Assembly: GCA_030599405.1 (NCBI GenBank)
Contig: JAUVOB010000142.1
Span: forward strand, 1-5,302
From: Chloroflexota bacterium
GTDB taxonomy: Bacteria > Chloroflexota > Anaerolineae > Promineifilales > Promineifilaceae
Direction: 5' to 3'
Length of the DNA: 5,302 bases
Part shown: one piece after another, positions 1-5,302 of the stretch
Numbering within the stretch: position 1 is the first letter of the stretch
Layout of the letters: the number at the start of each line of letters is the position of its first letter
Position numbers and translations under genes: made by a program
Notes under the pieces: model-generated
Database searches by the model: none
Seen by the model: only the letters and a program-made list of their open reading frames with translations
Told to the model about the DNA's origin: nothing

Positions 1-942
1 CCATACCACTCCTACCGGATAACCCAACATCTTTGCACTGTCACCAATCAGCCGGATGAATGGAATTAAGCCAAACGCTCTCGCTCGAGCCGGTGGGGAC
101 CATCCCTGCGTCATAGGCCAGAGGCGTTGGGCGGGACGGCGAAAATAAACACCCATTCCAACAAACAAACCGAACCAACCGATCCACTTCCCAAGCCAAA
201 TGAACCGAATCAGAATGGGTAACAGAATCAGGTAGGTGATATAGCGAGTGGCATGGCGTTTTGGCCAGAGATTTGCTTTTCCATCACCACGCGCATAAAG
301 ATAATATTGTCGCGCATAAATGCGAAGGCTAGACCTGGGACGAAAGTAAACGACGGCCATTGGTGAGAAGTAAAACGGTCCGTTTATCTCACATAGGGCG
401 AGATCGAATACCAGGTCTTCACCATAATCCAGCCACTCGGGATAGCCTCCGACAACCTCCCAATCCCTCTTTTTAAAGGCCACCGACCGACTTGAAGGTA
501 AAAACTTCGCCGGGTCGATATCGGATGGTGAAGGCAGGACAGTTGCCCCCATAGCCACCTCGAAATCGCTATATGGATCCGCTTCAAACCATCCGCCAAC
601 CATGGACGCGCCAGATTCTTCTATAGGTCGAACCAGTTCCTGCAACCAATCTCCACTGAGTAAAACACCAGCGTCTGTCACGGCGATGATAGAACCCGTT
701 GCTGCCTCGATGGCTCGATTGCGTCCCTGACTGATATTGCTCCCCGCAGCTGAGACAACATTCAGAGGCAATGTCGATTCATATTGTTTCAGAACCTCGA
801 TGGTATTGTCGGTTGAGCCGCCGTCGCAGATCACAACTTCATCCGGCACTCGACTTTGGGCCAGGAGAGAATCCAGCAATCGACGCAGAGACTCTCCCTC
901 ATTCTTGACGGTTGCGATTACAGACACTTCCATTGGCACCAT
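1..942 (-). CDS. Family 2 glycosyltransferase (partial, C-terminus beyond left edge)
   Basis: An open frame of 314 codons on the minus strand runs off the left edge. It starts with the GT-A fold signature of family GT2: VSVIATVKNE (about residues 6-15), then the nucleotide-binding VICDGGSTDNT (37-47), SQGRNRAIEAATG (71-83), a TDAG motif in the DXD position (89-92), GGW (116-118), and GED (174-176) as the likely catalytic-base motif. A hydrophobic stretch (about 234-267) suggests one or two membrane-associated helices. The visible end carries IRLIGDSAKMLGYPVG, so only a few residues are probably missing. It likely transfers a sugar from a nucleotide-sugar donor in the cytoplasm; donor and acceptor are unknown. 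The second Asp of DXD is replaced by Gly. Start choice: the ATG at 942 has AAGGA 13 bases upstream, rather far. ATGs at 978 (12 residues longer) and 933 are alternatives without a better ribosome site. It is divergent from the other genes. Confidence 0.9.
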   Translation of the reverse strand, partial: MVPMEVSVIATVKNEGESLRRLLDSLLAQSRVPDEVVICDGGSTDNTIEVLKQYESTLPLNVVSAAGSNISQGRNRAIEAATGSIIAVTDAGVLLSGDWLQELVRPIEESGASMVGGWFEADPYSDFEVAMGATVLPSPSDIDPAKFLPSSRSVAFKKRDWEVVGGYPEWLDYGEDLVFDLALCEINGPFYFSPMAVVYFRPRSSLRIYARQYYLYARGDGKANLWPKRHATRYITYLILLPILIRFIWLGKWIGWFGLFVGMGVYFRRPAQRLWPMTQGWSPPARARAFGLIPFIRLIGDSAKMLGYPVGVVW

Positions 943-979
943 GTTACCACAACAGTCCTTTCTTGCAGGGGAAGTCATA

Positions 980-1075
980 ATGAATACTCAGGGAAGATTT
1001 CTGTCCAAAGAGCAAGACAGCCAGGATGAACTGTATCCGGCGACGAAACTGTCTCGGCTGTGTCAATGCTCATAG
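980..1075 (+). CDS. Possible 31-residue small ORF in the divergent intergenic region
   Basis: An ATG at 980 is preceded by AGGGGAAG (967-974), a purine-rich, Shine-Dalgarno-like stretch about 8 bases from the start if GGGG is taken as its core. The frame runs 31 codons to TAG. The product would be polar and charged, beginning MNTQGRFLSKEQ and ending RLCQCS, with no membrane segment, signal peptide or recognised domain. The same frame is open further left, but that part is antisense to the minus-strand glycosyltransferase and reads as a shadow. Its only support is the ribosome site and its place upstream of the plus-strand operon, where a leader peptide would fit. It may equally be chance, and I assign no function. 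Confidence 0.2.
   Translation: MNTQGRFLSKEQDSQDELYPATKLSRLCQCS
981..1008 (-). promoter_or_regulatory. Weak candidate promoter for the divergent minus-strand glycosyltransferase
   Basis: Read on the minus strand, TTGGAC (1008-1003) and TATTCA (986-981) are separated by 16 bases, a loose match to a sigma-70 type -35/-10 pair. Transcription would begin near 974, giving a leader of about 30 bases before the ATG at 942 and excluding the ATG at 978. A perfect TTGACA lies further up (1066-1061), but no -10 sits at a suitable distance from it. The -10 match is poor, so this is only a suggestion. Confidence 0.17.
1015..1061. repeat. Overlapping small inverted repeats in the divergent intergenic region
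   Basis: ACAGCC (1017-1022) is matched by its inverse GGCTGT (1056-1061), and AGACAG (1015-1020) by CTGTCT (1049-1054). Between these lies a compact hairpin, CCAGGAT (1021-1027) against ATCCGG (1035-1040), with six pairs, one bulged A and a seven-base loop. The first two arms overlap, so they are alternative pairings. No T-tract follows on either strand, so it is not an intrinsic terminator. It could be an operator or leader structure, or chance. Confidence 0.2.
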
Positions 1076-1080
1076 TTCGA

Positions 1081-1109
1081 TTGAGCTAACTCACAACGGT
1101 TCTTCTCAT
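1081..1109 (+). promoter_or_regulatory. Weak candidate promoter for the plus-strand operon
   Basis: TTGAGC (1081-1086) and TCTCAT (1104-1109) are 17 bases apart, each matching four of six sigma-70 consensus positions. A start of transcription near 1116 would give a leader of about 50 bases before the ATG at 1169. CAACGG occurs twice, at 1094-1099 inside the spacer and at 1120-1125, each followed closely by a TTCTT run, and might be a regulator half-site pair. This is a visual match only. Confidence 0.2.
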
Positions 1110-1168
1110 TCTTACTAGCCAACGGCTTCTTGTCACCCAAGATCAGCGTGATAGAATCAACTTCTACC

Positions 1169-2233
1169 ATGACCGAATTACAGAGTAAAGGGCTGAATCA
1201 AACCGTGCAGTCACGTTCGCAAGCACTCCGAAAACCACCGCTTGATCTTACCGTTGTAGTACCTGTTCTCAACGAAACGGAAAATCTGCGTCCCCTTATT
1301 GAGGAGATGGTAGCCGCACTTGTCGACTCGGATTTAGAGTACGAGGTGCTTGTGATCGACGACGGGAGCAAGGATGATAGTTTTCGGGTTATTCAGGAGT
1401 TACACCAGGAATACCCTCACGTAGGAGCTATACGGTTTCGACGTAATTTCGGACAAACCGCGGCGTTTGCCGCCGGCTTCGATCGTGCTCGCGGAAATGT
1501 TATTGTTACTATTGACGCCGACCGTCAGAACGATCCGGCTGATATACCGTTGCTTCTGGAAAAGCTTGATGAAGGCTACGATGTCGTCAACGGATGGCGC
1601 CAGGATAGGCAAGACGGTTTCCTGTTGCGTAAATTGCCTTCTTACGTTGCTAACAGGCTAATCGCTCGATTGTCGGGAGTAAGGCTGCACGATAGAGGTT
1701 GTTCCCTTAGAGCGTTCCAGGTGGAGGTTGTCCGCGATCTACGCCTCTATGGCGAGATGCACCGATTTATCCCTGAGCTCGCCGGGGCAGCTGGTTTTTC
1801 AATGGCCGAGGTTCCGGTCCACCATCGACCCAGGGTCGCAGGTACCTCAAAGTATGGCCTGTCCCGGACTTTCCGGGTCATCCTGGACCTAATGACGATC
1901 CTCTTTCTTCGTAGATATTCGGCCCGACCTATGCATCTCTTCGGAGGTGTAGGAATCATCTCGGTTACGCTAGGTGTTCTGATGGGGCTCTACCTGGCGG
2001 GTATCAAGGTCTGGGCCGGAATTCAAGACGGCGCCGACGGTTTTCGAAGCGTCCAGATTGGCGATAGGCCACTTCTAACTTTGTCGGTTTTACTTATTAT
2101 CCTGGGTGTCCAGTTTGTTGTTATGGGATTACTGGCAGAGTTGGTCGTTCGTACCTATCATGAGAGTCAGGATAAACCCATCTATTACATACGCGACATG
2201 TTGGAATCCGAAACCCAGGATCAAGAGCATTGA
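1169..2233 (+). CDS. GtrB/DPM1-like polyprenyl-phosphate glycosyltransferase (GT2, two C-terminal membrane helices)
   Basis: A 354-residue protein that probably moves a sugar from a nucleotide-sugar to a polyprenyl phosphate at the inner face of the cytoplasmic membrane. Seen in order: VVVPVLNETENL (about 29-40), VLVIDDGSKDDS (60-71), RFRRNFGQTAAFAAG (89-103), DADRQNDP (116-123; the usual form in this family is DAD-L-Q-DP, so the Arg is a small departure), EMHRFIPEL (196-204) and HHRPRVAGTSKYG (218-230), all hallmarks of the DPM1/GtrB/ArnC branch. Two membrane helices follow, about 257-278 and 303-328, as in GtrB-type enzymes. Length is normal for the group. Start: the ATG at 1169 is preferred. 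TTG at 1130 and GTG at 1148 are in frame, and none of the three has a clear ribosome site; the conserved domain starts well inside all of them. It ends with tandem stops TGA-TAA. It is the first gene of a likely three-gene unit. The sugar transferred is unknown. Confidence 0.93.
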   Translation: MTELQSKGLNQTVQSRSQALRKPPLDLTVVVPVLNETENLRPLIEEMVAALVDSDLEYEVLVIDDGSKDDSFRVIQELHQEYPHVGAIRFRRNFGQTAAFAAGFDRARGNVIVTIDADRQNDPADIPLLLEKLDEGYDVVNGWRQDRQDGFLLRKLPSYVANRLIARLSGVRLHDRGCSLRAFQVEVVRDLRLYGEMHRFIPELAGAAGFSMAEVPVHHRPRVAGTSKYGLSRTFRVILDLMTILFLRRYSARPMHLFGGVGIISVTLGVLMGLYLAGIKVWAGIQDGADGFRSVQIGDRPLLTLSVLLIILGVQFVVMGLLAELVVRTYHESQDKPIYYIRDMLESETQDQEH

Positions 2234-2303
2234 TAATATACTCAGCGCCGCCATTCGGTTTATGGCTCTGACGACAGGCGACCTTTATTCTTCCAAGATT
2301 CGT
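2234..2303 (+). other. Spacer between the glycosyltransferase and phosphohydrolase genes
   Basis: No gene is seen in this short gap. One small hairpin is possible, GCCAT (2250-2254) against ATGGC (2262-2266) with a seven-base loop. It is not followed by a T-tract, so it is a poor terminator and continued transcription into the next gene is likely. Confidence 0.35.
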
Positions 2304-2345
2304 GTCCATGAAACTGAGTCTATGAGACTGTGTCTATGAGACTAT
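2304..2345 (+). repeat. Three tandem 14-base units carrying chained start codons
   Basis: Units GTCCATGAAACTGA (2304-2317), GTCTATGAGACTGT (2318-2331) and GTCTATGAGACTAT (2332-2345) follow one another without gaps. The second and third differ at one base, the first and second at three. Each holds an ATG (2308, 2322, 2336), and since 14 is not a multiple of three these fall in three different frames. The first two open five-codon ORFs, MKLSL and MRLCL, each ending in TGA that overlaps the next ATG as ATGA. The third ATG starts the phosphohydrolase, MRLLI. The weak GAGA (2324-2327) from the middle unit is the best ribosome-site candidate for the real start. The repeat is directly visible; duplication by strand slippage and any role in translational coupling are inference. 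Confidence 0.85.
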
Positions 2346-3955
2346 TGATTATCGGAATAGACGGGGCTACTTTTGACCTGATCCACCCTTGGATAGAGAA
2401 GGGTCATTTGCCCAATCTAGAGCGGCTGGTGCAAGGAGGTGTTTCTAGCGCCCTGACCTCTACGCTGCCGCCTGTGACTAGCCCAGCCTGGCCGACGTTC
2501 ATGACTGGCTGTAATCCTGGCAAACATGGAGTTTTCGACTTTATTCAGCCGAGTGGTGCCGATTTTCAGCTGGTAAACGCCACAAAAATCAAGCAACCTA
2601 CCCTATGGCAGCGACTGTCGAATGCTGGTTATCGGGTAGGTGTCTTGAACGTACCGGTCACTTATCCGCCGCAACCCTTGAACGGATTCATGATATCGGG
2701 AATTCTTAGCCCCAAAAATGGACGTATAACCTATCCCGAGGACCTCATCAACCGCCACAGAAACGGTCTGGATGATTACCGGGTAGCGCCAAATGTCCAG
2801 TACAAATCTGGAATCGAAGCGGAATTTATCGATGACATCTTCGAGTTGATCCGTTCCCATGGAGATTGGGCACTAAGATTAATGGAACGCGAGCCGTGCG
2901 ATGTCTTTATGGTGCACTTCATTGCTCTCGACATCATGATGCACGCCTTATGGCGCTTCATGGACCACAACCATCCTCGCTTCGAACCTTCGCCGTTCGA
3001 GAATGCCATTCGAGACGGCTACAAGATGGTTGATGGATATGTTGGTCGTCTTTTGGATCAGTTACCCGATGACGCCTCGATCATTGTCATGTCTGATCAT
3101 GGGTTCGGTCCGTTGAATAGCATTGTTAATCTAAACATGTATCTCCTGGAAAAAGGATTGTTAAAGCTTCGACGCGATCCCTTGACAAGACTCAAGGCAA
3201 CGGCTTTTAGACGCGGCTTGTCCCCAGCCATAGTCTACCGGTGGATTGAACGGCTTGGTCTCCAAAATCTAGCGACGCGCGTCTCAAAAAACACTCGCAA
3301 TCAGATGGTGGCTAGGTTCCTTAGTTTCGACAACGTAGACTGGAGCCAGACTGTTGCCTATAGTATGGGGCATGTGGGTCAGGTTTATCTCAATGTAGCC
3401 GGTCGTGAACCAGAAGGTATCGTTTCCGAGAGCGATTACTCAGAACAACGGGATGCCGTTGTCGAATCACTGCAAGAACTTCACGATAACGAAGACCGGC
3501 CACTGGTTAGCCGTGTCATTCTCCGTGAAGAAACTTACCACGGTCCTTACGCCCGATACGGACCGGATATTCACTTGGTCCTCGACGATTACAATGTGAT
3601 AGCCTTTCCCCTCTTCGCCACAGACGGCAACATCATCACTCAGCAGATCAGGGGTGACTCCGGTTGCCACCGGCGAGAAGGAATCCTGATCATCGACGGA
3701 CCAGAAATAGTGTCTGGGAGGATATTAACAGAAGCCAATATTGTAGACCTGGCGCCGACGATCCTGCATATGCTTGGTGAAGGTGTGCCTAGAACGATGG
3801 ATGGTCAGGTGCTGCGTGGCGTCTTTCAATCTCCGTCGGAGGTATCGTTCGTCGAAGAGGATCACGAGGCGAACCACGTAGTTGATGATCAGGCGCTCAG
3901 CGCAGATGAGGAAGCCCAGGTTGAGGAACGATTGCGAAGTCTTGGCTATCTATAA
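2336..3955 (+). CDS. Soluble AlkP-superfamily phosphohydrolase/phosphodiesterase
   Basis: A 539-residue cytosolic protein without signal peptide or membrane helix, resembling the predicted AlkP-superfamily phosphohydrolase/phosphomutase group (COG3379-like). All two-metal ligands expected of the superfamily can be placed: D9 in GIDGATFD, T48 in PPVTSPAWPTF as nucleophile, D199 and H203 in ALDIMMH, D254 and H255 in MSDHGFGP, and H445 in GDSGCHRREG. The CNPGKHGVFDF stretch after the nucleophile and the terminal VEERLRSLGYL are typical of the group. It should therefore be an active metal-dependent phosphomonoesterase, phosphodiesterase or phosphotransferase; the substrate is unknown. An acidic, low-complexity segment (about 505-530) links the core to the C-terminal motif. 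Start: the ATG at 2336 gives MRLLIIGIDG, with the core strand right at the N-terminus; GTG at 2330 would add two residues and lies within the tandem repeat. It sits between two membrane-linked glycosyltransferase-like genes, suggesting a part in glycan or lipid-linked intermediate metabolism. Confidence 0.9.
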   Translation: MRLLIIGIDGATFDLIHPWIEKGHLPNLERLVQGGVSSALTSTLPPVTSPAWPTFMTGCNPGKHGVFDFIQPSGADFQLVNATKIKQPTLWQRLSNAGYRVGVLNVPVTYPPQPLNGFMISGILSPKNGRITYPEDLINRHRNGLDDYRVAPNVQYKSGIEAEFIDDIFELIRSHGDWALRLMEREPCDVFMVHFIALDIMMHALWRFMDHNHPRFEPSPFENAIRDGYKMVDGYVGRLLDQLPDDASIIVMSDHGFGPLNSIVNLNMYLLEKGLLKLRRDPLTRLKATAFRRGLSPAIVYRWIERLGLQNLATRVSKNTRNQMVARFLSFDNVDWSQTVAYSMGHVGQVYLNVAGREPEGIVSESDYSEQRDAVVESLQELHDNEDRPLVSRVILREETYHGPYARYGPDIHLVLDDYNVIAFPLFATDGNIITQQIRGDSGCHRREGILIIDGPEIVSGRILTEANIVDLAPTILHMLGEGVPRTMDGQVLRGVFQSPSEVSFVEEDHEANHVVDDQALSADEEAQVEERLRSLGYL

Positions 3956-4113
3956 GCAATCAATGAGGGACAGTCTAGCGATCTCCGCCCTTGTTCATCG
4001 CATGCTGATACCATCCTCTTGAGGGCCACTCCACTGCAGGAACCGATTTTTCGTATGTCATTTTCCCGGCATTCGATCCAGTTGGTCATGAATCATCCGA
4101 CCGAGGTTATAGA
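3956..4113 (+). other. Spacer between the phosphohydrolase and membrane-protein genes
   Basis: No confident gene, promoter or terminator is visible in this 158-base gap. The reading frame of the phosphohydrolase stays open for 54 codons after its TAA, until the TGA at 4118-4120, but the residues look random and chance alone would leave such a frame open several times in a hundred. GCATGC and CTGCAG palindromes occur but form no larger stem. Confidence 0.5.
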
Positions 4114-4120
4114 GTGGTGA
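4055..4120 (+). CDS. Possible 21-residue leader ORF overlapping the next start codon
   Basis: An ATG at 4055 lies 12 bases after AGGAA (4038-4042), a somewhat distant ribosome site. The frame reads MSFSRHSIQLV and continues through an internal ATG at 4088 (MNHPTEVIEW) to a TGA at 4118-4120. That TGA overlaps the GTG at 4117-4119 as GTGA, the arrangement seen at translationally coupled junctions. The peptide has no recognisable feature. It is low-confidence because a short ORF ending here could arise by chance. Confidence 0.2.
   Translation: MSFSRHSIQLVMNHPTEVIEW
4103..4106 (+). promoter_or_regulatory. Ribosome binding site deciding a GTG start
   Basis: GAGG ends seven bases before the GTG at 4114 and ten before the GTG at 4117. 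There is no in-frame ATG between the upstream in-frame stop (4006-4008) and these codons, so this site is the main support for a GTG start. Confidence 0.45.
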
Positions 4121-5302
4121 CTGCTTTTCAGAAACTTCGTTCAGGCGGCGACAGTGATTCCTCACTCCTTCACCTGCTGATAGTCACACTGCTTGGCTTG
4201 CCGCTGATAACGCCATTGTTGCAATGGACGAGTGTACCGTGCACTCATGACGGGCATCTTCACTACCACAGGATTACTGCCATACGCTATGCCTGGGAAA
4301 GCGGAGTTCCTCTAGCTCGTTGGCTGCCGGACCTGGCATTCGGATACGGATACCCGTTCTTTATCTTCCGGGAAGCGCCCCCTCTTTATTTGGCCCTCTT
4401 CCCCCACATGGCGGGGCTTCCCTTGCCGGCAGCGTTAAACCTCTTCTATATAGTAAGCATCCTGGCATCCGGATGGTTCATGTATCTGTGGGTGCGAGAC
4501 GTCTTTGGCCCAAGGTCCGGAATTGTTTCGGCCGTGGCCTATATGGCCGCCCCCTATCTATTGATTGATGCCTTGATCCGCGGGAACCAACCTGAGTCGA
4601 TGGCTCTGGCCTTATTCCCTCTCATTCTCTGGGCCAGTCGTCGATTTATCTTAAAGGGCAATGCGACTTCATTTCTCGTCGCCTCCCTCGCCCTCGCCCT
4701 CCTGGCGCTGAGTCACAACATATCCATCTTCTTGTTCGTCCCCTTCCTTTTCATCTACCTGGTAGGCGTAGGCTGGTCAGGGAAAATTCCCTGGAAGCCG
4801 ATAACGATAAGGCTACTGCTTTTGTTCGGCCTTGGATTGGGATTGGCCGCTTTCTATCTGGGTCCGGCCTTGCTCGAATTAGATGAAATTACCATCAGCC
4901 AGTCCGTTAGCAACCGCAATAACGATTTTCGATTTAACTTCGCCACTTTGGGCGAGATATTTGCTCCTGTCAAACTGGCCGATCCTGCTCTGTTGAATCC
5001 ACCTCTCTTACTCCGGTTAGGTTGGGTACCCGTTTTGCTTAGCCTTCTTGGCCTAGCTAGCCTGAAATGGGTTCGTTCCCGCGAGCGGCGTGGACACATC
5101 GTCTTTATGGCTCTATCAACGGCCGCCCTGCTTTTCATGGCTCTTCCTATCTCGCTGCCTTTCTGGGAAAGTCTGCCCTTAATCGAATTTGTGCAATTTC
5201 CGTGGCGCTTTATCGGCCGGGCAGCCTTGCCGGTCGCTTTCCTGGCAGGAGTTCCATTCGCCTACATTCCAAACAACTACCGGGTTTTCAACAGGAACCT
5301 GC
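4114..5302 (+). CDS. Multi-pass membrane protein, PTPS_related/GT-C-like glycosyltransferase (partial, C-terminus beyond right edge)
   Basis: The first 396 codons of a large hydrophobic protein. After a short polar N-terminus comes a first membrane helix (about 19-37), then an outer loop with THDGHLHYHR (44-53), whose acidic-His pattern sits where GT-C enzymes keep their catalytic Asp. GYGYPFFIFREAPPLY (78-92) follows, then many further helices, about 103-126, 136-153, 160-178, 184-198, 204-220, 232-250, 302-316, 328-345 and 369-383. LSHN (199-202) and FVQFPWRF (359-366) are recognisable marks of the PF10131 (6-pyruvoyl-tetrahydropterin synthase related) membrane family; despite that name, no pterin enzyme domain is seen. 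By analogy with GT-C proteins it may transfer sugar from a polyprenyl-phosphate donor outside the membrane, which would suit the GtrB-like gene upstream. Relatives are much longer, so a large part is missing. Start is one of two tandem GTG codons; 4114 suits the GAGG spacing, 4117 gives the GTGA overlap. Confidence 0.82.
   Translation, partial: MVTAFQKLRSGGDSDSSLLHLLIVTLLGLPLITPLLQWTSVPCTHDGHLHYHRITAIRYAWESGVPLARWLPDLAFGYGYPFFIFREAPPLYLALFPHMAGLPLPAALNLFYIVSILASGWFMYLWVRDVFGPRSGIVSAVAYMAAPYLLIDALIRGNQPESMALALFPLILWASRRFILKGNATSFLVASLALALLALSHNISIFLFVPFLFIYLVGVGWSGKIPWKPITIRLLLLFGLGLGLAAFYLGPALLELDEITISQSVSNRNNDFRFNFATLGEIFAPVKLADPALLNPPLLLRLGWVPVLLSLLGLASLKWVRSRERRGHIVFMALSTAALLFMALPISLPFWESLPLIEFVQFPWRFIGRAALPVAFLAGVPFAYIPNNYRVFNRNL

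Noticed and set aside
384..599. 71-codon minus-strand open frame
   Set aside because: It overlaps the glycosyltransferase in another frame on the same strand, while the 314-codon frame there carries all the GT2 motifs.
737..1075. 112-codon plus-strand open frame
   Set aside because: Its first two thirds are antisense to the conserved N-terminal half of the minus-strand glycosyltransferase, and its translation has no family features. Only the part from 980 was kept, as a low-confidence small ORF.
1400..1959. Several 60-70 codon frames within the GtrB-like gene, both strands
   Set aside because: Shadow frames of a gene with clear conserved motifs; none has a recognisable domain or its own ribosome site.
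2106..2339. 77-codon plus-strand frame bridging the GtrB-like gene and the phosphohydrolase
   Set aside because: Its first half lies in the wrong frame of the glycosyltransferase membrane helix. Only its last five codons are of note, as one of the repeat mini-ORFs.
4045..4054. Possible terminator CGATTTTTCG in the spacer after the phosphohydrolase gene
   Set aside because: Only three base pairs can form, and the T-run is in the loop rather than after a stem.
4320..4568. 82-codon plus-strand frame inside the membrane protein
   Set aside because: Out-of-frame shadow of the helices encoded in the main frame, which stays open to the window edge.
4854..5138. 94-codon minus-strand frame
   Set aside because: Antisense shadow of the membrane-protein gene; the Arg- and Ser-rich composition is the usual result of reading hydrophobic codons in reverse.

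Overview
The window looks like part of a bacterial cell-envelope or exopolysaccharide gene cluster. Base composition is close to balanced. The protein styles suggest an environmental bacterium, possibly of the Chloroflexota: a family 2 glycosyltransferase whose visible end carries a GD-AKM-GYP motif, a soluble AlkP-superfamily phosphohydrolase ending in LRSLGYL, and a multi-membrane PWRF-type protein. That taxonomic guess rests on remembered family resemblance only and is not proven here.

Layout: a family 2 glycosyltransferase runs on the minus strand off the left edge (942 to 1, partial). A divergent intergenic region of about 226 bases follows (943-1168), with weak promoter-like elements, small inverted repeats and one possible 31-residue ORF. 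Three plus-strand genes then follow, probably as one transcription unit: a GtrB/DPM1-like polyprenyl-phosphate glycosyltransferase with two C-terminal membrane helices (1169-2233); a cytosolic AlkP-superfamily phosphohydrolase/phosphodiesterase with a complete metal site (2336-3955); and a large multi-pass membrane protein of the PTPS_related/GT-C-like type, cut by the right edge (4114-5302).

How they may work together (inference): the GtrB-like enzyme would load a sugar onto polyprenyl phosphate, and the GT-C-like membrane protein could use such a lipid-linked sugar on the outer face of the membrane. The divergent family 2 enzyme would add sugars in the cytoplasm from nucleotide-sugar donors. 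The phosphohydrolase between the two membrane-related genes may act on a phosphorylated sugar or lipid intermediate, but its substrate cannot be read from the sequence.

The most unusual local structure is at the start of the phosphohydrolase gene. Three tandem 14-base units each contain an ATG, in three successive frames. The first two open five-codon mini-ORFs, each ending in a TGA that overlaps the next ATG, so the chain leads into the real start codon. The next junction has a milder parallel: a short ORF whose TGA overlaps a GTG start of the membrane protein. I saw no tRNA, rRNA, CRISPR array, insertion sequence or convincing intrinsic terminator.
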